Assembly (NCBI GenBank): GCA_963576785.1
Contig: OY756151.1
Location: forward strand, 1,736,001 to 1,800,000
DNA from: Chlorophyllum brunneum
Lineage: Eukaryota > Basidiomycota > Agaricomycetes > Agaricales > Agaricaceae
Direction of reading: 5' to 3'
Length of the DNA: 64,000 nt
Part shown: piece after piece, positions 1 through 12,470 of the stretch
Layout: every line of letters starts with the position of its first letter
Position numbering within the stretch: the first letter of the stretch is position 1
Notes under the pieces: generated by a model
What the model was told of the DNA's origin: nothing
Database searches by the model: none
Seen by the model: only the letters and a program-made list of their open reading frames with translations
Program-made: the position numbers and the translations under genes

Positions 1-640
1 ATCGTGACGATCCTACGTGAAGCACCTTTGCACTGGGGAGTCGTTTCGTCCAATTTGATCATGACTACGGGGATCGACTATCTTACCTCGACACTTATCG
101 ACAGTGCAATCAAGGGAATGGAGGTGAGTCGTAGCTAGCTAGTCAAAGGGTTCAGATGATCCTGATTTCGCCCTGGAGATTCGATCACCCGGATTTCCTC
201 AGTTTACTAGGCGCATGACTGGGCTTTCCAGAGCTTATTGCATTATGGTGTTCCCCCCACATCTAGAATTGAAGACCTGGATTCAGGTTGCGCCTGACTT
301 GATGTACTACATAGAACATGCCAAGTGAGTGAAAGAAGCTGCTTTGACCTTCTTGTACCGTGAATGATTTTTTGTCTCTAGTGACTTGCTTTCGTTTTTC
401 AAGGAAGAACTCGCTGGCGAGACTCTTAACTACATTTCTATGAGTGCTAATTCCAATGGAACCACCAAGATCGAGGCACTCCAAAAACTTGCTCATAAGA
501 CTGCCGAGTGCTATCACCGTGGATCTCTGGTTTTGCAGTCTGTTCCTGATGCCTGGATGATTTACAGGGCTTTCACTGTTGGATATGTTGCCTTTCATGT
601 TCTATCAGTACGGTACAAGCTGGATCAGCTACATTTGTAA
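1..640 (+). CDS. Sesquiterpene synthase, trichodiene-synthase family, copy 1 (5' end outside window)
   Basis: This is the 3' part of a terpene cyclase that would ionise farnesyl diphosphate in the cytosol and cyclise it. Visible exons are 1-123, 179-324 and 382-640, separated by 55-57 bp GT..AG introns. The last exon starts the NSE metal-binding motif NDLLSFFKE, and the C-terminus carries the RY pair (VRYKLDQLHL) seen in trichodiene synthase relatives. The exon layout matches the complete copy at 3722-4753 and the proteins are very similar; exon 2 is 9 bp (3 codons) shorter here. The frame is open throughout the visible part. The Asp-rich motif lies upstream of the window, so activity cannot be judged. 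Roughly 80 bp of the 3' flank is also similar to the flank of copy 2, which supports a tandem duplication with a period of about 4.1 kb. Confidence 0.88.
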
Positions 641-659
641 TTTTCCATACCACCTTGCA

Positions 660-1354
660 CTCGATTAAAACAAACCTGATGGTTCACAAATTAACATAAA
701 TATGAAATGTCCTTCCAAACCTACTTCGCGACGGCCCCTCTTGGTTATTTTTCTGGGCCTCCCGGGCCGGAGGCGCGCAGCGCGCAGAGGTCTCTAAGGG
801 AACTGACAGGAATCCAGGGCAAGGAATAACCTGCTGTGTCTCCATGGGGGTTATTCGACTTCGATTTCGAGGAGGTACAAGTTATTAATTGGGGTGACCC
901 ATCTTTAGTAGGTGTCAAGCACTAGATCTGTTTGAGCTTTTGATGCCGTGACTCAATCTCGAAGAAACAAGGTTGTCTGCGGCATTCTGCCCCAAAATGA
1001 CAATCCAGGCAAAGATGAATGTCAGCGGTTACACAAATGTACTGAATGCTACTGATACTATATGAGTACTGTGTCTGCTTTCATGGAAGCCCTGGTAGAA
1101 TTAGGCGTGGTGAAACATGCCTAGTACCTGCAATGACCCTGTCTCCAACAGCTTCAACACACTGGTGAAATGTATGCATCCTCTCATACACTTGCCTGGA
1201 GACTGCCGAACAAGCTTCTACCCGATTCAAGCGCTTTATGGTTTGATAAAAACATTTCAGCTGTTTTGGTGGCTGTTGCATTTACATGGTTTTACCAGAA
1301 TTCAAGACCGACTGCTGATCTCGCTATGACGTATAGGCAGTCCTGAAGCCTAAC
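660..1354. other. Intergenic region between the two cyclase copies, first part
   Basis: No supported gene is seen. The stretch begins with 3' flank resembling that after the second cyclase and has a GC-rich patch near 755-800 containing alternating GCGC. Short ORFs here overlap on both strands and lack recognisable domains. Confidence 0.5.
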
Positions 1355-1868
1355 TTGAATTTCAGGTTCACTGATGGAACGGTTCCAAAAGCGAGTAAGA
1401 ACACTTACGGTACGTATGACCCTTACAGCGAGTGCGTGGTTTCGGGCATCGAAGTTTACGCGAACACTGCCGACGTATGCACACCAACTGAGGCAACAGC
1501 ACTTGATGTTACAATGCCCGATATTGCTGTTCCCTTACCTATCCCGGCGCCTTCCACGTCAACCACGACAGAAGGGACTGCACCTCTTACGTCCACTCCG
1601 TCGTCGAATTCCTATTATATCGGGTGGAAAAAGATAATGCAATTACAATCCATGCCAAATCCGTTACGACTTGCAGGTACGGCCCCATCTCGCCAACCGA
1701 AAATGTTCTCTGACTAACACTTGAACAGGCACGCTCGAGTTCCTAGTCAGCAACGGAACAGGTGCCAAGATTTCGCTGAATGGATGGAGAGAGGAATATG
1801 TAGTCTGGGCCGTCCCTGCGGAAGCGAATGGCAGCTCTGAGGCTTTTTATCTGGCCCAAGGTACCTGA
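1355..1868 (+). CDS. Orphan two-exon coding fragment, function unknown
   Basis: Two stretches splice cleanly in frame, 1355-1676 and 1729-1868, with a GT..AG intron of 52 bp between them, giving about 153 residues. The predicted protein has a Ser/Thr/Pro-rich middle and an ordered-looking end containing EFLVSNGTGAKISLNGW. An acceptor-like TTTCAG lies at about 1359-1364, so the true gene may begin with an upstream exon not identified here, and the ATG at 1355 may not be the start. I do not recognise the family. It could be the 3' end of a decayed secreted enzyme. The position between two tandem cyclases suggests it was caught in the duplicated interval, but no second copy is visible. Confidence 0.35.
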
Positions 1869-3580
1869 GTACCTCGCTCTACATCCATGGGCTGGGGTTT
1901 CGGTAAGTAAGCCGTCGTGTAACTCGTAGCTCGTTTGAAAAAAATTGATTCTTGTTCGGGTAGGTCACTCGTTGCCGCGATATCGTCGCCTTGAAAACGA
2001 TTCTCCTAGGATCCTTTCCCAAGAGTTGTATCAATGCAACCACCACAGTCACTCCCAGTATTTTCGCCCCTTGGCGAGTTAGGCGTCGGAGTGTCGCCTC
2101 CTCTCACTACACCCGATTCCTCACCAGACCCACTCGCCCAGTCTCGTATTGACACCAAGTTGCTATACTCTCTCGCACATTGATTATCACTGATCGATAT
2201 CAAAACAACCCTGTCCCCCAACAACGCCCCTTTCTTTTCAAAAATTTATTTCCTTTTTTCTATCTTTCTGCCATAAAGAGGTTCATTTTCTCTTGGTTTC
2301 AACGACGAGGAGCAAGGGCCCGTCATTCAACTGACAGAGGTCCTCCAATCCACACACTTTCCGCTGTAAATTCTCACGTCTATCTCTCCATATTTCTCGA
2401 AAAATACTAACGAGGCCGTCGTAATTTTGCTCATCCTTTGTTCTCTGCACTCAGAAATATTTGTTGTAGGCAACCAGTATAAGTACGGTGCTCGAATTCT
2501 CTATCTGAGATCCATCTGGAATCAACCAATGTCACCCCAGTCTCTCCTTAGAATTGTCCCGTACCGTCGCAACCAGACCGAATGCGTTAAATCCATTCCA
2601 GCGGAATTGTCCCAGTAGCCGGTGGTGCCAGTCCGAGATGTTGTCCCAATCCCTCACTTCCTCTCCACTCCGGACCGTATCATCTTCCACTCAACTAATA
2701 TGGGCTTAGTACTGTGCTCCATCCGCTCGTCAAGGCATGCCTGGCTTGCGCAACGGAAGCCATCCATCCTACACGGCATCACTATGGCCGGTGAAGGGTG
2801 CACGTCTCCACGGCGTCGCTTCCCAATGCTTGGCGTGGGTGGGGGCCTGCCGAACGGGCCTCGATGCAGGGTTTCTGTGCCGTGCATTCGATGGCTCGAC
2901 CAACCATTCCAGTTGTTTTCTGGTCGTTGCACTCCAATGTATTTTTTACCACCCTTCGCACGACAGTACAAGTGAACCTGGGTTATTTATAGGACCGGTG
3001 ACCCACGACCGACTGCCGACGTGCGGCCAATTATAGGCACCTGATGCCCAAGTTCACCGGGTGGATGCTGTCCGAGAAGTAAGAAGCCTTGTACAAGTGA
3101 TCCGAACAATTAGCACTTGTATCGCTCCGTGAGTTCTTATTCCGATCGTAGCGTAATGAAATTTGCTACACTTTGCCGCCTTTCACCACGCTCGCCATTA
3201 CGATGGAGAGAAGTGACCTACCTTCATAATCTTTATCTCGTGAAGCTACTCCGATTGAAACAGGATCTGGGGACTAGGAAAACCTAATCCCGAACGGGGA
3301 AGTGGCAAAAAAACAGAGGGACCGGATTTTTCGGGGAAACGATTAAAGATTTTCAGTCGGCTATTTTCAGTAGCAGGGTTAACTGTAATCCATGACATGC
3401 GTTCCGGCTGGTATGGGGCTGGCAGGTGGAAGCTTTGTCAGTATGTCGCGCACTGTAGGCCACCGACGGGTCTGTGAGATCTGAGCCATTAACATATTGA
3501 GCAGTCAGCCCTTCAACACAGTGGATCAGCGGCACCAACCTTAGCGAAGACACAGATTCACTTGATGCTCTGCAGGCGGG
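1869..3580. other. Intergenic region upstream of cyclase copy 2
   Basis: About 1.7 kb with only short overlapping ORFs on both strands and no recognisable domain. Pyrimidine-rich tracts occur around 2220-2290. Nothing here can be supported as a gene. Confidence 0.45.
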
Positions 3581-3589
3581 CTTTCACTG

Positions 3590-3597
3590 TATAAAAG
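3590..3597 (+). promoter_or_regulatory. TATA box of cyclase copy 2
   Basis: TATAAAAG lies 125 bp upstream of the chosen ATG at 3722, a plausible distance for a fungal core promoter with a 5' UTR of about 90-100 nt. Confidence 0.5.
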
Positions 3598-3721
3598 CGA
3601 TCGTACCCTTCTAATAGTTTCAGCAACAACACCTCTTCTTCCAACATCGATTGCATAGTGCCCTCCGGAACTGTAGGAAGATCATTCATTACTCGACATA
3701 ATGTGGAATATCTGACTTGAC

Positions 3722-4753
3722 ATGCAGGAAATGACACCTAGTACCATGACCTCTTCAACGAAATCACAGATCGCAGAGATCCTGTCAGCTTTCTTGAAAG
3801 ATTGCGATATTACATACCCTCATGGTATTCAGTTCGACAAGTCTTTCCGTAATGCTTGCTATGCCGACGCTCTCAGACGTGGCTTCAATATTCAGCTCCT
3901 CGCTAAACCTCTTGACGTCGGTATCGCCATCGCTGATACATCGTATCAGCACCTGGACAACTACTCCACCCGAATCTTTATTGCACTGTGGACGGCGCTC
4001 CTCACGCACATCGACGATGCGTATGAGACCTATTCCGATGGTTTGGATGAGTTCTTCGATCGTTTTGCCAGTCGAGAATCCCAGCGCTACGAAGTTCTCG
4101 ACCAGGCCGTGACCATGCTTCGTGAAATCCCCCAGCACTGGGGGGTTGTTTCGTCCAATTTAATCGTGACTTCGGAGATTGACTACCTTACCTCGACAAT
4201 TATTGATAGCGCAATCGAGGGAATGGAGGTGAGTTGTGATCCACTAATTAAAGACTTCGGACGATTCTGATTTCGCCCTGAAGATCCAATCGTCCATGGC
4301 ACCCGGCTTTCCCCAGTTTACCAGGCGCATGACTGGGATTTCTCGAGCTTATTGCATTATGGTGTTCCCCCCACATCTAGACCTGAAAACATGGATTCAG
4401 GTTGTTCCAGACTTTATGCACTACATAGATCACGTCAAGTGAGTAAAGACGTGGCTTTGATTTCTTGTGTCGTCTAATAGTTTTTCATTCCCAGTGACTT
4501 GCTTTCTTTCTTCAAAGAAGAACTTGTTGGCGAGACCCTCAACTACATTTCTATGAGTGCAAACTCCAATGGTATCACCAAGATACAGGCACTCCGAAAA
4601 CTTGCTCATGAAACTGCGCAATGCTATCACCGGGGATCTCGGCTTTTGCAATCTGTCCCTGATGCCTGGCAGGCTTACAGGGCATTTACTGTTGGATATG
4701 TTGCGTTTCATGTTCTATCAGTACGATACAAGCTGGATCAGCTACATTTGTAA
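3722..4753 (+). CDS. Sesquiterpene synthase, trichodiene-synthase (TRI5-like) family, copy 2, complete
   Basis: A cytosolic class I terpene cyclase expected to convert farnesyl diphosphate to a sesquiterpene; the product cannot be told from sequence. Exons 3722-4228, 4284-4438 and 4495-4753 give 306 residues. The Asp-rich motif DDAYE is at about residues 98-102. The NSE motif NDLLSFFKE starts at about residue 221 with N, S and E in the right spacing. A C-terminal RY pair matches the pyrophosphate-sensing pair of trichodiene synthases. It is shorter than fungal TRI5 proteins (about 380 residues), as is usual for basidiomycete members. In-frame ATGs at 3722, 3731 and 3746 are all possible starts; the first is used. 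Downstream on the other strand lies an ABC transporter, and an FPP synthase is 8 kb away, which fits a sesquiterpenoid locus. Confidence 0.9.
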
Positions 4754-5092
4754 TTTGCCATAACATTTTCCATTGAAGTTAACGGAGCCGATGGTTCGAG
4801 AAATTAACATAAATTAAGGACGATCTGCAGTCTCGGGCTATTTGATCGACCACTATTCACACCGGTAAGGGGATTGTAGCCAACCTGTGTCAGGGGTGAA
4901 ATGTGTGACCCAGCCCGAGTTTAGTAAGCTAAGGCTTAGCTCATTTCTTGTTTAGACGCATCATACACCACACCCAAACAAAGCTGCGTCTATGAAGGGC
5001 TTTAATCTCCATGTTGAAGTGAATAAAGGGATGGGTGGGTATTAACGGCAAGGTAGGTTACATGAGCGGTGATTGAGTAGTGTGCACGTTCA
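4754..5092. other. Convergent intergenic spacer
   Basis: The spacer separates the 3' ends of cyclase copy 2 and the ABC transporter. The first part is similar to the flank after cyclase copy 1. No gene is seen. Confidence 0.5.
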
Positions 5093-8000
5093 TTAGGTAT
5101 CCTGTTGGAGTGTTTGAAGCTGTACGTAGTCGTAATAATCTCCACGGAGGGACAAAAGCTCATTATGGGTCCCGCATTCGCTGATGCGCCCGTTCTTGAT
5201 AAAGAAACTAAACGTCTCGTGTCAGCCAACTGGAAAAAGTAAAAACTTTGAAACTGACATCTTATCTGCATCTTGAATGGTGGAGAGTCGGTGGGCAATC
5301 GCAATGGTGGTCCTGCCCTTTGCAGCTTCATCAAGGGCGGCTTGAACAACTTTCTCGGAGGCTGTGTCCAAAGCTGACGTGGCCTTTACGAAGAACTATC
5401 AGCCCCTGGTAAAACCAACAGAAGTAATTGTGTGCTCACCTCGTCAAGCAGGAGTATCTTTGGGTTTCTGATCAGTGCCCTTGCGATAGCGATGCGTTCT
5501 AGCTGGGATAAGCCCCTGACAACATAAACGGAAGGTCAAACTACATACGTTTTTGCCCTCCGGAAAGCTGTGATCCTTTGTTTCCGACAGCAGTCTCGAA
5601 ACCACTGGAATTGCGATCATTAATTAACAATTCACGCTACCATTGGAGATGGAATGAACGTACTCAGGAAGTTCTTTGATGAAATCAAGAATATTTGCCC
5701 TTCTACACGCTTCCTCGAGTTCCTCCTGAGTTACATCGGAATGCGGTTTGGCTGCTCCAAGAAGAATGTTGAATTTGATTGAACCAGAGTACAGTGTTGG
5801 CTCTTGGGAGACAAGCGCGACGTCTTCTCGATAAGCCGACAGCTTCAAATCCTTCAAGGCGAGATCATCGATCTATTGGGTTCCATGGATTTACCACTTT
5901 CGTATCATCGGCTGGGGAATCACTCACGTAGATGGCGCCACCGTTGACATCATAAAACCGTTGGACTAACTGGATACTAACAATGGTTAGTATTTCGTCG
6001 GTACTGGTAGTGTTAACCTACATTGTACTCTTTCCTGACCCACTGGGACCGACAAAGGCTACGTATTGACCGGGTTCAACCGTGAAATTGAGGCCTTTGA
6101 GAACCGGAAGATCCGGTCGCATAGGATAGGCAAAGTGAATATCCCTGGCTTCGATCCTCCCTTCTATGCGGTCGTCGGAATTGAGAACTTTCTTTTCTGA
6201 ATCTTCCGAAAGAGATTCGATAGTAGAAGGCGTGTCGAGAAGCGTAAGGATATCGACGGCAGCGTTTCTACCAGCTGAAATGTCCGGGGCGAGCTGGAAC
6301 ATTCCTCCAGCTTGTAAAGCCCCAAGAGTCGTACTCTGTTTCGGAGGTCAGATAGAAATAGGCATACAGTATGCAATAACTACTCACCATCAAGCCAACA
6401 AACAGCTGAAAGATCGAGATCTCAAGGCGCGAGAATAACCGAGATCCATACCAAAAGATCAATGCAATAGCAAAGAACATCGACGCTTGCGAAAAAGCGT
6501 AGATCAGTGTGCTTAAAGCGCCTGACTTGATGGTCTTTTTAAGCGGGATTTCGAGACTTGAGCGATACTCTTCGAAGCACCCATCTTCACGAGTCAGCGC
6601 GGCGACAGTTCGGATGGCGGCTGCTGACTCGCACGCAACTTGGGCGGATTGAGCATGCGCTTCCTTGTTGCGCTCGTCTTTTTGTATTATTACTACCTAG
6701 GGAAGTGTAAGAAGTAGAACCTGTGTATAGTCTAGAGCCTACTAGACTTGCGAATCCTGTGAGCAGTAAAATAGGTGTGCAGGCTACATAAGTATCCTGT
6801 TAGGGAATGACTCGGTTCGAACAAGACTCAAAGGCCTACCCATTCCAACAAGCCCAATTTTCCAAACGATTACGAGCCCGGTTATTATACCAGCTAGGAT
6901 CGTCGACAAGCTCTGAAGTATTCTGTCAGATGATCATCAGAGGGGAAGCATATGAGTCACGAAGCAAGTATACATACGTTCCTAGTGTGATCCCAGCTAC
7001 ACCGTTGACTTTTTTCGGGTCCGTGTTAATTCGAGCGGTCAAGGCACCAGACTAGAGGGGTCGCCTGTCAATAAATTTGATAGTTTGCGGAAGAAAATGT
7101 CCTAACAGTGTTCTTCTCGTTATCGAAAAATTCAACTTGGCGAATACTGTTAATCGGGTTCAGAGGATAATTCGCTCACAGCTCACCATCTTGACGCATT
7201 ACAGCTCTGAAACTCAGTTTTCTCAGTCTAGTAGCCAGGGTCGCAGCTCCACTAGCGAGAAAATAGTTCTGTGCTCCTATGGCAGTGGCTGAGATAATCG
7301 CAATAATGAAGAACCTATTAAAGGTATCAAAAGATACTCAGCTTGATACCACAGCTGGAACTCACCATAATGCATTGCGATCCCCTTGGACTCGCCGAAC
7401 GTGTGGGTCTGGTTGGGAGAAACCGTCGACACTGAGAGCGTAAATTATACCAAAGGCGGGATATACAAGACCAACAACTAGGAAAGAATTAGTCGTTATA
7501 ACTCCAAAATCAAGGGAATCTGATACCGATTGAACATGCGAACCCCAGTGCAAAATTTAACCACTCGTCCTTGATGAGGCTCCCCATGCGCCTGAACAAA
7601 TAAAGAGTACTGTATTTCTTACGCTTAACATCTTTCAATTTTGAATGGGGTAGGTCAGGCTGTTCGATCTGCAGCTCTGAGCTAGTCACTATCAGATCAG
7701 TTTTCTCCTTGGATAGACCCGAAGATCGGGGAATAGGAGTGGCTGATCTGACAGGCGTAGAAGCATCCAAAGTGCTCCCGATTTGCTTTTTGAGGCCTTG
7801 GGCTTCGACGAGTCGAAAATAAACGCCTTTGAGGTTCAATAGGTCCTCGTGTGAGCCTTGTTCGACGACCTTTCCTCCACTGATCACATAAATCGTATCT
7901 GAGTTCTTGATAGTGGAGAGTCGGTGGGCTATGGTAATTGTGGTACGACCTTGACGGCAATCACAGAAGAATAAGTGACCAAGTCAGAGAGATACGACTA

Positions 8001-10186
8001 CTCTTACCTTCAGACGCCTTTGACAACGCATCCTGCACGAGTTCCTCTGATTGCGTATCGAGGGCACTAGTAGCTTCGTCAAGCAGAAGTATCGGGGGGT
8101 CTGCAATTATAGCACGTGCAATCGCAACGCGCTGTTTTTGGCCGCCTGACAGCATAAACCCTCTTTCTCCAACGACGGTATCGTATCCCTTCGGTAATCC
8201 CATGATAAATTCATGGGCATTCGCCTTGATACAGGCCTGTTTGATCAGCTCGAATTTGACTTCATCGGTAGCGGACTCGTGTGGTGTTCCAGCAAGTCCA
8301 AAAGCAACGTTATGCTTAACAGTCGTACCAAACAATACTGGCTCTTGTGCCACGAGCCCAATCTGCCTGCGGAACCACTTCAAGTTGAGCGTCTTCGTGT
8401 CTATGTCGTCTAGCGTAATCGTTCCGGATTGCGGATCGTAGAATCGCTCGAGAAGGGAGATAATGGTCGATTTCCCAGAACCAGAAGGCCCGACGAGAGC
8501 GTAAGATCTACCGGCTGTGAATGTCATTGATACGTTATGGAGGACGGTCACGTCGGGACGGGAAGGATACGCAAACGTCAAATCTTCAATTTTGATCGAC
8601 CCGTGTACAGTTGAGGGCTTAGTTCCCGCTGGGCTGGAGGAGTCGATCACTGGCGTTCGGTCGATTGTAGCAAATAATTTCGCGGCAGCTCCGCACGCCG
8701 TCGTAATAGCTATTACATTGTCTTAGCCCATCGCAAAGACACAAAGTGAATCACCATACCAACTGCTTGTGGAGCGACCACTGAGAGTGAGAACGCGCCA
8801 ATGAAGATTGCCATGAATACTGTGATTACTTGGCCAGCGTCGACTGTGGGAGACTGTAAGCAAACAGCAGATGCGTGCACTGGTCAAAGGTCCCACCGTA
8901 ACCCTGGTTTATGAGGGTGGTACCAAAGGAGAAGGCTGTAAATGCATGAGTGGGATCGGTGGTCGAACACAGTAAACAGACTTACCCAGTCCATACGCAG
9001 CATAGCTAACGAAAAAGAACGCGGCAAATCCAAAACCTTGGGTAAACGCGACCTTCATATCACAGCGACTGGCGAGGAGAACCTTGGCATCGAACAGAGT
9101 ACCGAGATGGTGTTGGATGCCGAATGCTTTTGCAGTGCGGATGGTTGATATGGTTTCTTCCGCAATGCTTCCAGCACTTGCTGTGCTATCTGTGGACATT
9201 CTAAGGGTGGATTAATACGATTGACAGAGCTCTAGTTGAGTGAGACGCACTGCGTGTATCGAGTCATGAACTTTGCCATTATTCCACCAGCCATCATAAT
9301 ACACGGAAGAATCGAGGACATTGCGAGGGCGAGACGCCAGGACTGTGTGAAAGCGAGGATGAAGCCAGCGATGAAAGATCCGGTGAATTGAAGACACATG
9401 GGGACCTTCTCAGATATCCCGAGCTGGACGAGGTCTACAAAAAATTAGGAGCTCTGATACCTAGACAAGACGAGAAATCACTGGCTGTACGTACGAGTGT
9501 CCCCTTGTATACGTGTCGCAACCTCTCCAGGCCCAACTTCATCAAAATACTCAACTTCTTGCTTGAGGATGGCCCGTAGGTAGTGTTCTCTGATGCGCTT
9601 CGAATTCACTTCTGATGTATACGCCCATACGTACACATAGAAGAACGTGCAAGCGAAAACACCAATGCCTGATGATCTATTGTCATTAACGCAACAGTAA
9701 ATCAACAACATAACTCACCAGCAAAAACAAAATACAAAGCGTTCAAGCTAGCGGATTTACGGAACTCTTCCCCTGCAACACGCAAATCGACCGCTGTCGC
9801 TTGTCCATCTTGGAAGAGTTTGACTGTGGTGGCGAACGAGATAAAATTAAGAGCGAGGGAACCGAAGAGGAGCGCCAAAATGGGCTACGACAGTACAACA
9901 AGGGTATGAGCACGACGAATGGTGAAGCCATGAAACTAGGTGCTTACCTGAGCTGCTCCAGCACCTGCAGCAGTGATAAGTCCAAGAATATCGAGGAAGA
10001 TATCGAAGGGTGTCGAGTACCTGCGTATCCCTGGCGTCAAATTGTGCCGCCCGGTTTGAGGTTGAATACTGACCTGAACAAGCGGAAGAACGAAACAGGC
10101 GGAATGAGAGCCTCCTTGGCCGACTTCTCTTCATCCTTGTCGGGCTCCTTCTGGCCCTCCTGCGATTTCTTGTTCATCCACCTCAT
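5093..10186 (-). CDS. Full-length ABC transporter, ABCB/MDR type (TMD-NBD-TMD-NBD)
   Basis: An ATP-driven plasma- or endomembrane exporter. The ATG at 10184-10186 begins [11 protein letters not shown] and the TAA stop is at 5093-5095. Many short introns break the gene. The first membrane domain lies at about 10,080-8,700. The first nucleotide-binding domain is at about 8640-7960, with Walker [10 protein letters not shown], signature LSGGQKQ and Walker [13 protein letters not shown] charged linker follows at about 7890-7600, then the second membrane domain (about 7600-6300). The second NBD is at about 6250-5100, with Walker [10 protein letters not shown] near 6030, LSGGQKQ split by an intron near 5550, and Walker B near 5440. 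Both catalytic sites look complete. Family members move drugs, lipids, pheromones or secondary metabolites. Location next to terpene cyclases suggests terpenoid export or self-protection, which is inference only. Confidence 0.9.
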
Positions 10187-10215
10187 GGAATGAGGTCAAC
10201 TGTTCGCTGTCCCGA

Positions 10216-10223
10216 GCCTATAT
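10216..10223 (-). promoter_or_regulatory. Possible TATA box of the ABC transporter
   Basis: TATATATA sits only about 30 bp upstream of the ATG at 10186, so either the 5' UTR is very short or this element is not the one used. Confidence 0.3.
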
Positions 10224-10229
10224 ATAAAG

Positions 10230-11120
10230 CGCCAAGGTTTTAACACCCTGAGTCATACCCTGAAGGCACCGAGGATGACCTAGCAGGATGACTTCCGGAG
10301 GCCGCAGCCAGCAGCCAGTAACCAGCAGAACCTAAATATGACACAATGATGAAAACACGTCAGAGCCTAGTGCTGCTAATATCAACATGGATACCAATGT
10401 TATGTTCTGTGAACATTCTGCGGACAACTCAAGGCAAATAAGGTACAACAATGGCAAAGGAAACCTTATTTGTAACAACCACTGCAATCACATTTCTACC
10501 TTGATATATGGAAGTAGTACCAGGGAATTTGAGCCCTTAAGTCTGCTCATGGTTGACAGTCCTTATCTCAGCGAATTCCCGGGTGGCTATATCTGGGGAC
10601 ATCAGTTTTGGCTGCGGGGTCGAACGTCACGCAACCAGTCGAACCCGTTATCAAAAGTTGATGATTTTCTGGTAGAACGAACTCTGGACATCGCTGTCGC
10701 CGCGCTCCGTAATGGCGACATTACGAGCCGACAGACGAGCCTAGAAACGTTGAAGCGCAAAACAGGATACCCAGTATCCTTATCACCTTGGAGCCGCGCG
10801 CGCACGCTGGGTTGCTGATGGTTCTAGACGATCTGTACATTCTGGGTGAAGTTTCATCATGCTCACAGCATCTGCGAAGGACGGTGGCACTGGTCAATTC
10901 GTCGAAAAGAAGACTCAACACGCCAAGGACCGCAGCCATCTGCGGTTGGGATGCATCATCCATTGAGTTTAACACGATGTGAAAGTCATCTGCGGAACGC
11001 CCAGATTATCGGAAAACCTGGCCTTTGTACGTTGCGGAGTGAGCGCAGCTCCGACTTATCAGCACGCGGTCGTAGGGTGATAAACATCGATAAAATGTAG
11101 TTGAGTAGAACAATCGCAAT
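10230..11120. other. Intergenic region between transporter and tRNA
   Basis: Short ORFs occur on both strands (for example plus 10387-10818 and minus 10721-10975), but they overlap and show no recognisable domain, so none is called a gene. Confidence 0.45.
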
Positions 11121-11191
11121 TCCGATATGGTGTAACGGCTAACATTGCCGCCTTTCACGCGGCAGCTCGGGGTTCGATTCCCCGTGTCGGA
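11121..11191 (+). tRNA. tRNA-Glu (anticodon UUC)
   Basis: A 71-nt sequence folds as a tRNA. The seven-pair acceptor stem TCCGATA/TGTCGGA includes one G-T pair. The anticodon stem GCCGC/GCGGC encloses loop CTTTCAC with anticodon TTC, and the T arm CGGGG/CCCCG has loop TTCGATT. The CCA end is not encoded and no intron is present. A T4 run at 11198-11201 would serve as the RNA polymerase III terminator. Confidence 0.93.
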
Positions 11192-11613
11192 ACTGCATTT
11201 TGTCAAGATTTGTTTTTGCAGGTTACGAACGATCCGTCCGCGAGGTATGCGCATGCCACATTCACCACTCGTAATCGCGAAGTTTAGGAGTTTGAGAATA
11301 CACTTCACTTTTATAACAGTCTATGGTTGAAGCTCAGACAGCGATATGATACATTTATTTCATCCGGATAGCGATACAGGGATGTTGGTACGTCTAAACA
11401 TGGCAAGAGCCGTGAGGGAGACAGCTGAAAGGTGAGTACCATTAGCATGCCACAATAAACCTGGCGCATCAGGAGATATGATAAGTGACTCACGTAGCGC
11501 CCCTGTGGGTTTTGCCACAGCAGACGTAGCCTTTGACGCCTTCAAACAGAACCAGAGTCAGTGGTCATGAAGATGTGGAGGTAACAGCAGACATACACTA
11601 GAGGGTGAAATAG

Positions 11614-11889
11614 TCAGATACGATGAACGAAAAGGGATAATAACGTTAGACGTACAGATCTATCAGCGCCACATTCCTCATGCTTGACACCGAGGTTTGT
11701 TATATCAGATTCAGGGTGTTCTGGAGGAGGCAATGAAGGGACTTTACCGGTCCACCAGCACGTGCTATACACATATCGAGGGTCAGAAAATATATGAGCA
11801 TGATAAGAAGAGCGCCCACCTGCGATAGTGCTAGCCGAAACGGAGAAAACAGCGGCGAGGAGGACGAGAGCGGTAGTAAAGAAACGCAT
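11614..11889 (-). CDS. Small secreted protein, 3' end uncertain
   Basis: From the ATG at 11887-11889 the protein opens with a clear signal peptide (MRFFTTALVLLAAVFSVSAS). A short mature part with few cysteines (TCWWTG, EECGADRS) and a proline-rich patch follows. Read without splicing it stops at 11614. A donor-like GTACGT right after the codons for ADRS suggests that one or more 3' exons exist, possibly reaching about 11480, but no acceptor gives a convincing continuation. An upstream in-frame ATG at 11979 would hide the signal peptide and is less likely. The family is not recognised; a small effector-like or cell-wall protein is possible. Confidence 0.5.
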   Translation of the reverse strand: MRFFTTALVLLAAVFSVSASTIAGGRSSYHAHIFSDPRYVYSTCWWTGKVPSLPPPEHPESDITNLGVKHEECGADRSVRLTLLSLFVHRI

Positions 11890-12470
11890 TGTAGGTGTTA
11901 TCAGTAGTTTGATTGGGGTACTTACTATCTCATCCAGGGCTCTTTTATGTGTCCTGGCTGACACTTTCTTTGGAGCCATTGAACCTTCTAGTGCACACGC
12001 GTAGCGGGACGGGTGAACGCCGTACGGCCAGTAGTGCTGATATACCAGTCATAGAAACGGGGGCGAGGACTTAGAGCGGACAGAAGAAATGGAAACCAAG
12101 TAGCGCGGGTTGGGTGTTACCCAGAATGCGAACCAGCTTCGAGGGCAGTGACATAAGAGGGGATTAGAGTTAGTGCCTCTGATACGAGGACTCGGATCCC
12201 GACCTATTGCATGACAGGCGATAGTACTAGCTACTACATCATACATATCTCATGTTATCTTATCTGTCATGTTATTTTATCTGTCAAAATTACATGTCGC
12301 CAGGATAGTCGGAACAAAAAAGTGAGGCCAAAGCGGTGTTCGGAGTCAAAAAGATGTGTATTAGGTAATGTGATCGGAATGAAGCACCACAACAATAAGA
12401 AGGCAATGGGAGGCGAGCAAAAAGTAATACAGGGCTTTCCTCTCTCTTATCCATCGATCATCATCTCCCC
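11890..12470. other. Divergent intergenic region
   Basis: The region lies between the small secreted protein gene (minus) and the FPP synthase gene (plus). A short direct repeat is visible around 12250-12285 (two versions of catgttat(c/t)tatctgtc). No other gene is supported. Confidence 0.45.

Noticed and set aside
10387..10975. Open frames on both strands between the transporter and the tRNA
   Set aside because: They overlap, have no conserved motifs, and neither strand shows a plausible exon-intron pattern.
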